DNA from: Rudanella lutea DSM 19387
GTDB taxonomy: Bacteria; Bacteroidota; Bacteroidia; Cytophagales; Spirosomataceae
Reading direction: 5' to 3'
DNA: 64,000 nucleotides
Assembly: GCF_000383955.1 (NCBI RefSeq)
Contig: NZ_KB913013.1
Coordinates: 3,987,694 to 4,051,693, forward strand
Shown here: piece after piece, positions 45,848 to 55,309 of the stretch
How positions within the stretch are numbered: position 1 is the stretch's first letter
Layout of the letters: every line of letters begins with the position of its first letter
Made by a program: the position numbers and the translations under genes
Notes under the pieces: generated by a model
The model's database searches: none
Seen by the model: only the letters and a program-made list of their open reading frames with translations
Told to the model about the DNA's origin: nothing

Positions 45848-47629
45848 ATGAGCAAAACGCAGCAACGCGAACTGCCTGCATTTGATTGGGATCTTGCAGA
45901 CAACAGAGGATTCGGTAGCGGGTACACGGCTGAAGAACGCAGCCGGATGGAAGAACTCTACGGCAACACACTGTCGCAGGTGAACGAGAAAGAGGTTGTG
46001 ACGGGTACCGTGGTTGGCATTACCGACCGCGAGATTATCCTGAACATCGGATTTAAGTCGGATGGGTTGGTACCTGCTTCAGAATTCCGGGATATGCCAG
46101 ATCTGAAGATGGGTGATGAAATAGAAGTGTACGTTGAGAATCAGGAAGACCCCAATGGTCAGCTGGTTCTGTCGCGCAAGAAGGCGAAAGTCATTACGGC
46201 ATGGCAGAAAATCCAGCGGGCTCTGGACGAAGACCTCGTTATCGATGGCTTCGTGAAGCGCCGGACTAAGGGTGGTCTGATCGTTGATATTTACAGCATT
46301 GAAGCGTTCTTGCCAGGTTCGCAGATCGACGTGAAGCCGATCCGTGATTTCGACGTGTTCGTTGGCAAGAAAATGGAGGTTAAAGTTGTTAAGATCAACT
46401 ATGCGAACGACAACGTAGTCGTATCGCACAAAGTACTGATCGAAAAAGACCTCGAAGCACAGCGCGCCCAGATCCTGAACAACCTCGAGAAAGGTCAGGT
46501 ACTGGAAGGTGTGATCAAGAACATGACCAACTTTGGTGTGTTTATCGACCTCGGCGGTGTCGACGGTCTGTTGCACATCACGGATATCTCGTGGGGTCGT
46601 ATCAACCATCCGTCGGAGGTGCTGCACCTCGACCAGCGTGTCAACGTGGTGGTACTCGACTTCGACGAAGACAAGAAGCGGATTTCGCTCGGTATGAAGC
46701 AGCTTCAGGCTCACCCCTGGGATGCTTTGGCCGCCGAAATTCAGGTTGGTTCACGGGTGAAAGGCAAAATCGTGAATGTAGCCGACTACGGTGCCTTCCT
46801 CGAAATCATGCCGGGCGTAGAGGGTCTGATCCACGTATCAGAAATGTCATGGTCGCAGCACCTGCGTAACCCACAGGAGTTCCTGAAAGTGGGCGACGAA
46901 GTAGAAGCTGTTGTCCTGACCCTCGACCGTCAGGAGCGCAAAATGTCACTTGGCATCAAGCAACTGACCGAAGATCCCTGGACTCGTCCGGACATCCGCG
47001 AGAAGTACGCCGTAGGCAGCCGTCACAAAGGTATCGTTCGTAACCTGACCAACTTCGGTCTCTTCCTCGAACTCGAAGAAGGTATCGATGGTCTGGTTCA
47101 CGTATCCGATCTGTCGTGGACTAAGAAAGTGAAGCACCCCTCTGATTTCATCAAGGTAGGTGAAGACCTGGAAGTAGTCGTACTGGAGCTGGATATTGAA
47201 AACCGTCGTCTGGCGTTGGGCCACAAGCAACTGGAAGAGAACCCATGGGATACGTTCGAAGATCTGTTCTCAGTAGGTTCGGTACACCGTTGCACGGTTC
47301 TGAGCAAAAACGACAAACTCGCTACCATGGAATTGCCATACGGTATCGAAGGGTTCTCGACCCTGCGTAACCTGGCCAAAGAAGATGGTACGGTAGCCGA
47401 AGTAGGCGAGTCGCTCGACTTCAAAGTTACGGAGTTCTCGAAAGACGAAAAGCGGATCATGCTGTCGCATACGCGTACCTGGCAGGAGAAAGATGAGCCG
47501 AAGCGGGAAAGCAAGCCTAAGGCTTCGAAGCCAGCTTCATCAGCGTCTTCACAGCCGGAGCGGGGTGCTACGCTTGGTGACCTCGACGCCCTTGCTGCGT
47601 TGAAAGAGCAAATGGAAGGCCGCAACTAA
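45848..47629 (+). CDS. rpsA: 30S ribosomal protein S1
   Basis: A 593-residue S1 with six S1 repeats, roughly at 48-115, 130-200, 215-285, 300-372, 387-460 and 472-545. Repeats 3-5 are the most canonical (GVIKNMTNFGVFIDLGGVDGLLHITDISW, GKIVNVADYGAFLEIMPGVEGLIHVSEMSW, GIVRNLTNFGLFLELEEGIDGLVHVSDLSW). A Lys/Ser/Pro-rich tail follows. S1 brings mRNA to the 30S subunit; in Bacteroidota, where Shine-Dalgarno sequences are weak, it is especially important. Codon use is highly biased, as expected for strong expression. A strong terminator follows. Confidence 0.97.
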   Translation: MSKTQQRELPAFDWDLADNRGFGSGYTAEERSRMEELYGNTLSQVNEKEVVTGTVVGITDREIILNIGFKSDGLVPASEFRDMPDLKMGDEIEVYVENQEDPNGQLVLSRKKAKVITAWQKIQRALDEDLVIDGFVKRRTKGGLIVDIYSIEAFLPGSQIDVKPIRDFDVFVGKKMEVKVVKINYANDNVVVSHKVLIEKDLEAQRAQILNNLEKGQVLEGVIKNMTNFGVFIDLGGVDGLLHITDISWGRINHPSEVLHLDQRVNVVVLDFDEDKKRISLGMKQLQAHPWDALAAEIQVGSRVKGKIVNVADYGAFLEIMPGVEGLIHVSEMSWSQHLRNPQEFLKVGDEVEAVVLTLDRQERKMSLGIKQLTEDPWTRPDIREKYAVGSRHKGIVRNLTNFGLFLELEEGIDGLVHVSDLSWTKKVKHPSDFIKVGEDLEVVVLELDIENRRLALGHKQLEENPWDTFEDLFSVGSVHRCTVLSKNDKLATMELPYGIEGFSTLRNLAKEDGTVAEVGESLDFKVTEFSKDEKRIMLSHTRTWQEKDEPKRESKPKASKPASSASSQPERGATLGDLDALAALKEQMEGRN

Positions 47630-47648
47630 GTTATAGCTGTCTATATAA

Positions 47649-47682
47649 AAAGGCCAACGGGAATCTCTCGTTGGCCTTTTTT
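47649..47682 (+). terminator. Rho-independent terminator after rpsA
   Basis: AAAAGGCCAACG pairs with CGTTGGCCTTTT around a 9-base loop, followed by more T residues, about 20 bases past the rpsA stop. Confidence 0.92.
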
Positions 47683-47760
47683 CTGCCTCTTAACAAGGGA
47701 GTTAGTGGTTTCCCGTAAGGAAATTTAAAAAGTGAGGTTTCTTAGTGTCTGATTTTTTCC

Positions 47761-47768
47761 TATGTTTG
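47761..47768 (+). promoter_or_regulatory. -7 box of tRNA-Cys (TATGTTTG)
   Basis: TATGTTTG fits TAnnTTTG and ends 40 bases before the tRNA 5' end. The -33 region (near 47737) is T-rich but not a clean TTTG. Confidence 0.6.
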
Positions 47769-47808
47769 CAGTCCAAACAGGTCAAAAGGCTTGTTTGAGA
47801 CCCAAAAT

Positions 47809-47879
47809 GGTTCCGTGGCCGAGTGGCTAGGCAGAGCTCTGCAAAAGCTCGTACAGCGGTTCGAATCCGCTCGGAACCT
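47809..47879 (+). tRNA. tRNA-Cys (anticodon GCA)
   Basis: A complete 71-base cloverleaf: acceptor stem GGTTCCG/CGGAACC (47809-47815, 47872-47878) with discriminator U; D stem GCC/GGC; anticodon stem GAGCT/AGCTC with loop CTGCAAA, anticodon GCA at 47841-47843; T stem AGCGG/CCGCT with loop TTCGAAT. CCA is not encoded. A terminator hairpin follows directly. Confidence 0.97.
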
Positions 47880-47881
47880 CA

Positions 47882-47925
47882 TAAAGCCCCGCTTAAACTA
47901 AGAGGTTTAGGCGGGGCTTTTTCTG
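47882..47925 (+). terminator. Terminator after tRNA-Cys
   Basis: AAAGCCCCGC pairs with GCGGGGCTTT around a 20-base loop that itself has AAACT/AGGTTT complementarity, followed by TTC. Confidence 0.88.
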
Positions 47926-48049
47926 TATAGTCAATGTGTGAAGTTTGTTTGGTTTTTCTAAACAAAAATTATTGAACATACGGTTATTCCAGCGTTGAGC
48001 TTAGACCCCGTATAAATTAAAACAGGGCTCAAAATATCAAAAGTGAACG

Positions 48050-48081
48050 TTTGGGTAAACAGCAATCGTGCATTACTTTTG
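48050..48081 (+). promoter_or_regulatory. Promoter of the actA-sco respiratory operon
   Basis: TTTG at 48050-48053, a 20-base spacer, and TACTTTTG at 48074-48081 match the Bacteroidota -33/-7 consensus almost exactly. Transcription should begin near 48087, some 20 bases before the actA ATG. No equally good promoter was noticed further down the operon. Confidence 0.75.
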
Positions 48082-48107
48082 TGTGCCAATAAAAATTGGT
48101 GAGCAAT

Positions 48108-49448
48108 ATGTATAACAATTCACTAAATAAATCATTGAAAACGAGTCGTTTGTCGAGGTTTTGTGGGGTGTTAACTCTATCACTGACATTGTTATTGAAC
48201 GGTGGTCAAGTGAACGCACAGGACTCGGCAGCGGCAGCCGGTGGTGGTCCGGCGGCAGCAACACCCGCCCCAGCAAGTGGCGGTGGTGACGTCGAAAAAG
48301 GCAAGGGGCTGTTTAATAATAACTGTGCTCAGTGCCACGCTGTTACAGATGAAGTTGTCGTTGGACCGGGCCTGAAAGGCGTTCGGCAACGGACTCCCGG
48401 TGAGGATTGGTTGTATAAGTGGATTCGCAATTCGTCGGCGGTAATCGCTTCTGGTGATGCCTATGGCGTTCAGGTATTCAACAAATACAACAAAATCCAG
48501 ATGTCGAATTTTCCGAACCTGACGGACGACGACATCAAGAGCATTCTGGATTATGTAGATTCAGCCGGTGCCCCCGCAGCAGCCGCTGTTGGTGGCGAAG
48601 GGCAAGCACAAGATCGGGGTGGTGCCGGTGCCTCAGCCGAGAACGGCGGTGGTTCGCCATCAAACCTGTTTACTCTTGTACTGGTAGCTCTCCTGGTAGT
48701 GATGCTGCTTGTACTGGGTGTGCTGCTGGTTATCGTAACCATTCTCTCGAAAGCCGTTCAGACAACCGGAACAACGGTCGAAGGTGGAGCTCCGGTAGCT
48801 TCACTGGGCGAGCGTCTTCGGAAAGGCTTGTCGAACACAATCAACAATCCGACTATCCGCTCTATTGTGGTTTGGCTGTTTGTTCTGGTTGTAGCCAAAG
48901 AGGTAGTTGATGGTACGTACAGTGTCGGTATTCATCAGGGATATGCACCAAAGCAGCCGATTCAGTACTCACACAAGCTGCACGCTGGTCAGTATCAGAT
49001 CGACTGTAACTACTGCCATACGGGTGTAAACAAAGGTAAGTCGGCCACTATTCCGGCGGCTAACATTTGTATGAACTGCCATGGTGTGATTAAGAAAGAG
49101 TCGCCTGAAATCCAGAAGATTTACACGGCTATCGAGGAAAATCGCCCTATCGAATGGATCCGGGTTCACAACCTGCCTGATCTGGCTTACTTTAACCACG
49201 CTCAACACGTGAACGTCGGCAACATTCAGTGCCAGACTTGCCACGGTGAAATTGAGAAGATGGAAGTGGTTGAGCAACGGTCATCTTTGACAATGGGCTG
49301 GTGTATCGATTGCCACCGGAAAACGGAGGTTAACACCAAAGACAACGCTTACTACGATAAGCTCGTTGCGCTGCACGCCAAAGAGACAAAGGAGCCACTT
49401 AAAGTAGCCAATATCGGTGGCCTTGAGTGTTCAAAGTGCCACTACTAA
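48108..49448 (+). CDS. actA: Alternative complex III subunit ActA, multiheme cytochrome c with fused N-terminal monoheme domain
   Basis: A 446-residue periplasmic cytochrome of the quinol:acceptor oxidoreductase ACIII. A signal peptide (1-38, ending VNAQ) is followed by a low-complexity Ala/Gly/Pro stretch and a cytochrome c domain with CAQCH (73-77) and a likely Met ligand in KIQMSNFP. Then come a membrane helix (~187-214), a second hydrophobic segment (~250-264) and a pentaheme module: CNYCH 300, CMNCH 321, CQTCH 375, CIDCH 399, CSKCH 441. Six heme sites in total; the pentaheme part is the classical ActA. The start is the ATG at 48108; upstream TTG/GTG codons are unlikely. First gene of the operon, 22 bases before actB. 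Confidence 0.93.
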   Translation: MYNNSLNKSLKTSRLSRFCGVLTLSLTLLLNGGQVNAQDSAAAAGGGPAAATPAPASGGGDVEKGKGLFNNNCAQCHAVTDEVVVGPGLKGVRQRTPGEDWLYKWIRNSSAVIASGDAYGVQVFNKYNKIQMSNFPNLTDDDIKSILDYVDSAGAPAAAAVGGEGQAQDRGGAGASAENGGGSPSNLFTLVLVALLVVMLLVLGVLLVIVTILSKAVQTTGTTVEGGAPVASLGERLRKGLSNTINNPTIRSIVVWLFVLVVAKEVVDGTYSVGIHQGYAPKQPIQYSHKLHAGQYQIDCNYCHTGVNKGKSATIPAANICMNCHGVIKKESPEIQKIYTAIEENRPIEWIRVHNLPDLAYFNHAQHVNVGNIQCQTCHGEIEKMEVVEQRSSLTMGWCIDCHRKTEVNTKDNAYYDKLVALHAKETKEPLKVANIGGLECSKCHY

Positions 49449-49470
49449 CTCGATTTTCATTCAATTACAC

Positions 49471-52400
49471 ATGGAGAATACGACTAAACGGTATTGGAAA
49501 GGTGTTGAAGAGTTGCGGAATGATGCTCAGTTTGTAAAAAACGCAAATACTGAGTTCAATAATGCGACTACTCAAGAAGACCTGCTTGGTGATAACCCCC
49601 AACGCCGTGATTTCTTAAAAGCAATGGGCTTTGGTATGGCTGCTGTCTCACTGGCAGCCTGCGAAGCACCCGTTCGGAAAGCAATACCGTACCTTAATAA
49701 GCCTGAATTTACATTTCCGTCAATCTCTGACTACTACGCGTCTACCTTTACTGAAGGTGGTGACTACGCGGCAGTGTTGGTTGAAACCCGGGAAGGACGG
49801 CCGATCAAGATTGAAGGTAACCCTGCTTCCAGCATCACGCGTGGGGGTACCACTGCTCGTGTTCAGGCATCGGTACTGTCACTGTATGATGTTGACAAAC
49901 TGAAAGGTCCAAAGCGGGGTGAGGCTGATATTGATTGGGCAACGGCTGACCGTGAGATTATCAATCAGTTGAATACAGTTGCTGGTCGTGGTGGGGCTAT
50001 CCGTATTGTTACGGGTACGATCATGAGCCCGGCTACTAAGGCTGTAGTGGCTGATTTCGTGGCGAAGTTTCCTACAGCTCGCCATATCATGTACGATGCC
50101 AACTCCTCTTTTGGTATTGTACAGGCTAATCAGACATCATTCGGGCAGGCGGTAATTCCTTCGTACCGTTTTGATCAGGCGCAAACGATTGTAAGCATCG
50201 GTGCTGACTTCCTCGGCACATGGGTAGCTCCTCTGGAGTTTGCTCGTCCGTATGCTGAAACCCGCAAAGTAGGCGCTAACAAGAAAGACATGTCGCGTCA
50301 TTACCAATTCGAAACGGTAATGAGCATGACAGGTTCAAACGCTGACTACCGCGGTACTTACAAGCCATCACAGGAAGGCCTGGTTGTGGCTGCCCTTTAT
50401 AACAAAGTGGCTGCTAAGCTGGGTGGTTCTCCGATTGGTGGCGTATCAGCGGTTGAAGTTCAGTACCTTGACAAAGCTGCCGCTGACCTCGCGGCATCGC
50501 GCGGTCGTTCACTGGTTGTTTGTGGCTCAAATGACCCGAATGTCCAGGTAGTGGTAAACGCCCTGAACAGCCTCTTGGGTAGCTACGGAACTACAATTGA
50601 TCTGGGTACGCCACTCAACTACCGTCAGGGTAACGACCAGCAGATGAATGCCTTTATCAATGAGGCTAAATCAGGTGCTGTTCAGGCCGTTCTGTTCTTT
50701 GGTGCTAACCCGGTTTATGATCACCCACGGGGTACGGAACTGGCCGAAGCTCTGCCAAAGATTGCTCTGTCAGTATCATTTGCTGATCGGGCAGAAGAAA
50801 CCGCATCATTGTGTAAGTACATCACGCCCGCACCTCACTACCTGGAGTGCTGGGGCGATGCAGAGCCCAAGCGTGGCTTCTTTAGCATCTCGCAACCTGC
50901 TATCACGCATATCTTCAAAACGCGTCAGTTCCAATCGAGCTTGCTGACGTGGGCAGGTCGTCCAAACGACTTCCAGGCCTATCTGAAGAATTTCTGGCGG
51001 GCAAACTATTACCCACAAGCAAGCGGCTTCGCTTCATTTGATGCATTCTGGATCCAGACGTTGAATGATGGTGTATTCGAGCCAAACAAAGGTGCAGCAA
51101 CTGCTTCGGGTGCTTCATTCAATACTGCTGCTCTTGCTCCTGCTGGTTCAGCCATTGCGCAACGCTATCGGCCCACTAACAACATTGAATTGGCCCTTTA
51201 CGAGTCAGTTGGTGTTGGAACAGGCGCTATGGCTAACAACCCCTGGCTTCAGGAACTTCCCGATCCGGTAACGAAGGCCTGCTGGGATAACTACGCTATG
51301 GTTTCTCAGAAAACAGCTTCTGAGAAAGGCTGGGAGCAAGGCGACCTGATTAGCATATCGGTAGATGGTAAAGCCGCTATCGAAGTGCCTGTTCTGGTTC
51401 AGCCTGGTCAGGCCGACAACACGGTTGGTGTAGCTATTGGTTATGGTCGTGAAAAAGCTGGCCGCGCTGCTGCCGGTGTTGGTAAAAACGCCTATCCGCT
51501 TGCTTCCATCGTAAACGGTAACATCTCAATGGTAGCCGTCAATGCGAAAGTAGACGGAGCCAGTGGTAAGCGTGAAATCGCACAAACGCAAACGCACGAG
51601 ACCGTTATGGGTCGCCGGGCGGTGTTGCAGGAGGCTACGCTCGCAGCTTACAAGAAAGACAAACTAGCTGGTCGCTACATTCCAAAGGTTGAGACATCAG
51701 AAGGACCTGTAGATGCCACCGACATTACTCTGTGGCATGGTTATGGCAAGCCAAACCACTCATGGGGTATGGTGATCGACCTGAACTCGTGTATCGGTTG
51801 TGGCGCTTGCGTGGTAGGTTGTAACTCAGAGAATAACATTCAGGTTGTAGGCCGCGACGAGGTTATCATGCGTCGTGAAATGCACTGGATGCGTATCGAC
51901 CGGTATTACAGCAGCGACGGTGAAGAGGGCGATTACAAAGCGCTGGAGGTAGCCTCGGCTAACCCAGAGGTGACCTTCATGCCGATGCTTTGCCAGCATT
52001 GCTCAAACGCTCCCTGCGAGACAGTTTGCCCGGTATTGGCTACTACGCACAGCACCGAAGGTCTGAACCAGATGACGTACAACCGTTGTATCGGTACGCG
52101 TTATTGTGCCAACAACTGTCCGTACAAAGTTCGCCGGTTCAACTGGTTTAAATATTTCGACAACGACAACTTCGATTACCACTTCAACAATGACCTCGGT
52201 AAGATGGTCATCAACCCAGACGTAACCGTACGTTCACGGGGTGTGATTGAGAAGTGCTCATTCTGCGTGCAGCGTATCCAGGAAGGTAAGCTGAATGCAA
52301 AGAAAGAGCGTCGTCGGTTGTTGCCCGACGAAGTACAGACAGCCTGTGCGCAGGCCTGTCCAACGAATGCAATTGTGTTTGGGGATATGAACAATCCTGA

Positions 52401-52557
52401 AAGCACAATTTCGAAAGTACTGGCTTCAGAACTGGAGTCGCGGGCTTTCCACGTACTGGAAGAAATCAACGTTCGGCCACAGATCTCGTATCTGACCAAG
52501 ATTCGTAACAAAGACGAAGAGCCGAAACAGAAGTCTGTTCAGGAGTCGCAAGCGTAG
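49471..52557 (+). CDS. actB: Alternative complex III subunit ActB, molybdopterin-like plus iron-sulfur protein
   Basis: A 1028-residue fusion. A twin-arginine-like motif PQRRDFLKAMGFG (R45-R46) and a cysteine at LAAC64 suggest Tat export and lipidation. The N-terminal ~750 residues resemble molybdopterin oxidoreductases, but in studied ACIII they hold no molybdenum cofactor. The C-terminal part is a ferredoxin-like protein with four Cys clusters: SCIGCGACVVGCN (~773), CQHCSNAPCETVCP (~841), CIGTRYCANNCP (~874), and CSFCVQR with CAQACP (~930-965), binding three [4Fe-4S] and one [3Fe-4S] in relatives. It relays electrons from the quinol site towards ActA/ActE. Confidence 0.95.
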   Translation: MENTTKRYWKGVEELRNDAQFVKNANTEFNNATTQEDLLGDNPQRRDFLKAMGFGMAAVSLAACEAPVRKAIPYLNKPEFTFPSISDYYASTFTEGGDYAAVLVETREGRPIKIEGNPASSITRGGTTARVQASVLSLYDVDKLKGPKRGEADIDWATADREIINQLNTVAGRGGAIRIVTGTIMSPATKAVVADFVAKFPTARHIMYDANSSFGIVQANQTSFGQAVIPSYRFDQAQTIVSIGADFLGTWVAPLEFARPYAETRKVGANKKDMSRHYQFETVMSMTGSNADYRGTYKPSQEGLVVAALYNKVAAKLGGSPIGGVSAVEVQYLDKAAADLAASRGRSLVVCGSNDPNVQVVVNALNSLLGSYGTTIDLGTPLNYRQGNDQQMNAFINEAKSGAVQAVLFFGANPVYDHPRGTELAEALPKIALSVSFADRAEETASLCKYITPAPHYLECWGDAEPKRGFFSISQPAITHIFKTRQFQSSLLTWAGRPNDFQAYLKNFWRANYYPQASGFASFDAFWIQTLNDGVFEPNKGAATASGASFNTAALAPAGSAIAQRYRPTNNIELALYESVGVGTGAMANNPWLQELPDPVTKACWDNYAMVSQKTASEKGWEQGDLISISVDGKAAIEVPVLVQPGQADNTVGVAIGYGREKAGRAAAGVGKNAYPLASIVNGNISMVAVNAKVDGASGKREIAQTQTHETVMGRRAVLQEATLAAYKKDKLAGRYIPKVETSEGPVDATDITLWHGYGKPNHSWGMVIDLNSCIGCGACVVGCNSENNIQVVGRDEVIMRREMHWMRIDRYYSSDGEEGDYKALEVASANPEVTFMPMLCQHCSNAPCETVCPVLATTHSTEGLNQMTYNRCIGTRYCANNCPYKVRRFNWFKYFDNDNFDYHFNNDLGKMVINPDVTVRSRGVIEKCSFCVQRIQEGKLNAKKERRRLLPDEVQTACAQACPTNAIVFGDMNNPESTISKVLASELESRAFHVLEEINVRPQISYLTKIRNKDEEPKQKSVQESQA

Positions 52558-52595
52558 TTTTTAAGTGAGCCAACGTAATTAATTGAGATAAAACC

Positions 52596-54023
52596 ATGCA
52601 TGTCACTTCGTCCGTAAGAACTCCGCTTGTTACCGGTGGGAAAACCTATGCCGATGTAACGGAGGACGTGAGCAGACAGGTAGAAGGCCGTCCCACCCGC
52701 GAGTGGACGATTGCTTTTGCCATTTCGGTTGTAGTATTGATCTACGGAACCGCTTGTGTATTCTGGACTTGGTGGGAAGGTTTGGGCGTTTGGGGCCTGA
52801 ACAAGACTATCGGTTGGGCCTGGGATATTACCAACTTCGTATGGTGGGTAGGTATCGGTCACGCCGGTACACTGATCTCCGCCATTCTTCTGCTGTTCCG
52901 CCAAAAGTGGCGGACCGCCGTTAACCGGGCAGCAGAAGCCATGACGATTTTTGCCGTTATCTGTGCAGCAAGCTTTATCGTAATGCACATGGGCCGCCCC
53001 TGGCTGGCTTACTGGGCATTGCCGCTGCCAAATACCTTCGGCTCGTTGTGGGTAAACTTCAAGTCACCTCTCGTATGGGACGTGTTTGCCATCAGTACGT
53101 ATTTTACGGTATCGTTGGTGTTCTGGTACATGGGTCTGATTCCTGACCTGGCTACCATCCGCGACAGGGCTCGTAGCAAAGTGTCTCGCTACATCTACGG
53201 TGCTCTGTCGATGGGTTGGAATGGTTCGGCTAAAACATGGGCTCGTTACGAGTACATGAGCTTGATTCTGGCTGGTCTGTCAACACCACTCGTATTGTCT
53301 GTACACACCATCGTATCATTCGACTTTGCAACGTCGGTGATTCCGGGCTGGCACACCACTATTTTCCCGCCCTACTTCGTTGCTGGTGCTATCTTCTCTG
53401 GATTTGCTATGGTGCAAAACCTGATGTTGATCATCCGCGTAGTATTCCGCCTGGAAGACTACATCACGGTTGAGCACATCGAATCGATGAATAAGGTAAT
53501 CACACTGACCGGATCGATTGTAGGTATTGCTTACTTGACAGAATTCTTCATTGCCTGGTATTCAGGCGTAGAGTTCGAAACGTACGCGTTTATCAACCGG
53601 GCAACTGGCCCCTACTGGTGGGCTTACTGGGCCATGATGACCTGTAACGTAATTTCTCCGCAGCTGTTCTGGTCACGTACTATTCGTCGCTCGGTAATCT
53701 GGACGTTCGTGTTGTCGGTTGTTGTGAATATTGGTATGTGGTTTGAGCGTTTCGTGATTATCGTAACCTCACTGCACCGCGACTACCTGCCATCGAGCTG
53801 GGCCATGTTTCACCCAACTCTGTTCGACATCAGCGATTACATCTTCTCGTTTGGTTTGTTCTTCACGTTGTTCCTGTTGTTCTCTAAGTTCCTGCCGGTT
53901 GTGAACATGGCGGAGGTAAAGACGATTATTAAGTCTTCATCAGAGAAACTGCCTAAATCTGTATCAGGTGTGGCTAAAGGCGAGCGTGTTGCTAACCCTA
54001 CGTTTAACAAAGACGTAGAATAA
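52596..54023 (+). CDS. actC: Alternative complex III subunit ActC (NrfD/PsrC-like)
   Basis: A 475-residue membrane protein with about ten helices, of the NrfD/PsrC family that forms the menaquinol site of ACIII. Landmarks: [75 protein letters not shown] and [21 protein letters not shown]. His and Asp residues in these helices are those proposed for quinol binding and proton passage in related structures. Translated 38 bases after actB and 21 bases before actD. Confidence 0.95.
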   Translation: MHVTSSVRTPLVTGGKTYADVTEDVSRQVEGRPTREWTIAFAISVVVLIYGTACVFWTWWEGLGVWGLNKTIGWAWDITNFVWWVGIGHAGTLISAILLLFRQKWRTAVNRAAEAMTIFAVICAASFIVMHMGRPWLAYWALPLPNTFGSLWVNFKSPLVWDVFAISTYFTVSLVFWYMGLIPDLATIRDRARSKVSRYIYGALSMGWNGSAKTWARYEYMSLILAGLSTPLVLSVHTIVSFDFATSVIPGWHTTIFPPYFVAGAIFSGFAMVQNLMLIIRVVFRLEDYITVEHIESMNKVITLTGSIVGIAYLTEFFIAWYSGVEFETYAFINRATGPYWWAYWAMMTCNVISPQLFWSRTIRRSVIWTFVLSVVVNIGMWFERFVIIVTSLHRDYLPSSWAMFHPTLFDISDYIFSFGLFFTLFLLFSKFLPVVNMAEVKTIIKSSSEKLPKSVSGVAKGERVANPTFNKDVE

Positions 54024-54044
54024 AACTTAGAGACTCACGAAACA

Positions 54045-54581
54045 ATGGCAGATATACACGGCAATGGCGGCAAGTTTCTGGTAGGCATCTTCGATGATGA
54101 TGATGTGGTACTGAAAGCTGTCAAAGAAGTAAAACAAGCAGGGGTTCGTATTCACGAAGTTTATTCCCCATTTCCAATTCACGGCCTTGATGTGGCGCTG
54201 GGACACCCCCGCACACGCCTGGGTATCGCGGCTTTCCTGTTCGGTTTGACGGGTACGCTTACAGCACTTTCGCTGACAGCATACACAGAGAAGTTCGACT
54301 GGCCGATGGTCGTAGGGGGTAAGGATTCTTATTCCTTCCCAGTTTATATTCCGGTTATCTTCGAGCTAACGGTACTTTTCTGTGCACTCGGTATGGTGGG
54401 TACGTTCCTTGTATCGAATGGCCTCGGACCCAGTGTCAAGCCGCTAATGTTCGATCTTCGGACTACGGATAACAAGTTTGCTATGGCCATCGACCTGAGC
54501 AAAAATCAGCTTGTGGAAGGACGGATTGAGCAAATTCTGAAAGACGCCGGAGCGGCCGAAGTAAACGTTAAGCAGTTTTAA
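54045..54581 (+). CDS. actD: Alternative complex III subunit ActD (DUF3341)
   Basis: A 178-residue DUF3341 protein. The N-terminal soluble part begins KFLVGIFDDDDVVLKAVKEVKQAGVRIHEVYSPFPIHGLD; two membrane helices follow (GIAAFLFGLTGTLTALSLTAY and YIPVIFELTVLFCALGMVGTFLV), then a short C-terminal domain with AMAIDLSKNQ. It is a structural subunit without cofactors. Its stop codon overlaps the actE start by one base (TAATG), a sign of translational coupling. Confidence 0.93.
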   Translation: MADIHGNGGKFLVGIFDDDDVVLKAVKEVKQAGVRIHEVYSPFPIHGLDVALGHPRTRLGIAAFLFGLTGTLTALSLTAYTEKFDWPMVVGGKDSYSFPVYIPVIFELTVLFCALGMVGTFLVSNGLGPSVKPLMFDLRTTDNKFAMAIDLSKNQLVEGRIEQILKDAGAAEVNVKQF

Positions 54582-55201
54582 TGGTAAGATCGACAATGAT
54601 ACTGAAGAAGTTAACACTAGCGTCTCTTACCTTCCTGGGCGTTGCGATTCTTAGCACTTCATGCTCGAAGGGTCATAACGACACTGGGTCGGAATTCGCT
54701 CCCAATATGTATTACCCGGTTGGGTATGAGCCGTACAGGCAAATTGACTCGAATACGGTTAACCCAATGGGCTTGAACATGCGAATGCCAGCTCAGGGAA
54801 CAATTGCTCGTCCGAACTACCATACCCGTTTCGGTGAAGGTGATAGTGCATCGGCAGATCTGATGATCTACAACATTCCCAAAGACAGCATTGCCATTGC
54901 TGAACGTACCCTGACTAACCCCATTCCAGAGACCGAGAAAACTCTGGAAGAAGGTAAGTTGCTATATGGCCGCTATTGCCAGCATTGTCATGGTGAAGGT
55001 GGCAAAGGTGACGGTCTGGTTGGTAAGCAATACAAAGGTGTACCGAGTTATTCAGCAGATGCCTACAAGACCATGAATGACGGCCACATTTTCCATGTAA
55101 TTACGCACGGAAAGGGTCGTATGTGGCCGCATGGCTCTCAAATGACTCCTGAAGAACGCTGGAAGATTGTTCAGTACGTTCATAAACTACAGCAAGGATA
55201 A
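54581..55201 (+). CDS. actE: Alternative complex III subunit ActE, monoheme cytochrome c lipoprotein
   Basis: A 206-residue cytochrome c. A short hydrophobic leader ends in LSTSC28, a lipobox, so it is probably lipid-anchored in the periplasm. The heme motif is CQHCHGEGGKGDG and a Met ligand is expected in GRMWPHGSQMTPEERW. YYPVGYEPYRQID and NPMGLNMRMPAQGTI are the typical ActE N-terminal segment. It likely carries electrons from ActA to CuA of the oxidase. An alternative start is the ATG at 54596 (MILKKLT), which gives a neater signal sequence; 54581 overlaps the actD stop. Confidence 0.92.
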   Translation: MVRSTMILKKLTLASLTFLGVAILSTSCSKGHNDTGSEFAPNMYYPVGYEPYRQIDSNTVNPMGLNMRMPAQGTIARPNYHTRFGEGDSASADLMIYNIPKDSIAIAERTLTNPIPETEKTLEEGKLLYGRYCQHCHGEGGKGDGLVGKQYKGVPSYSADAYKTMNDGHIFHVITHGKGRMWPHGSQMTPEERWKIVQYVHKLQQG

Positions 55202-55207
55202 ATTTTT

Positions 55208-55293
55208 GTTTCAAGTTTCAATAGTGTTTCAGGTTTCCGAGTCTTGATAATCTGAATGTTCTATCACTACGATTGAAACCTGAAACCTGAAAC
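55208..55293. repeat. 7-base-periodic inverted repeat between actE and actF
   Basis: On one side GTTTCAA, GTTTCAA (55208-55221), GTTTCAG, GTTTC (55226-55237); on the other GAAACCTGAAACCTGAAAC (55275-55293). GTTTCAGGTTTC pairs with either of two registers of GAAACCTGAAAC. It lies inside the operon, so it is more likely to affect read-through or mRNA decay than to end transcription fully. Confidence 0.65.
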
Positions 55294-55309
55294 TCTCAAA
55301 CGGTTAAAA

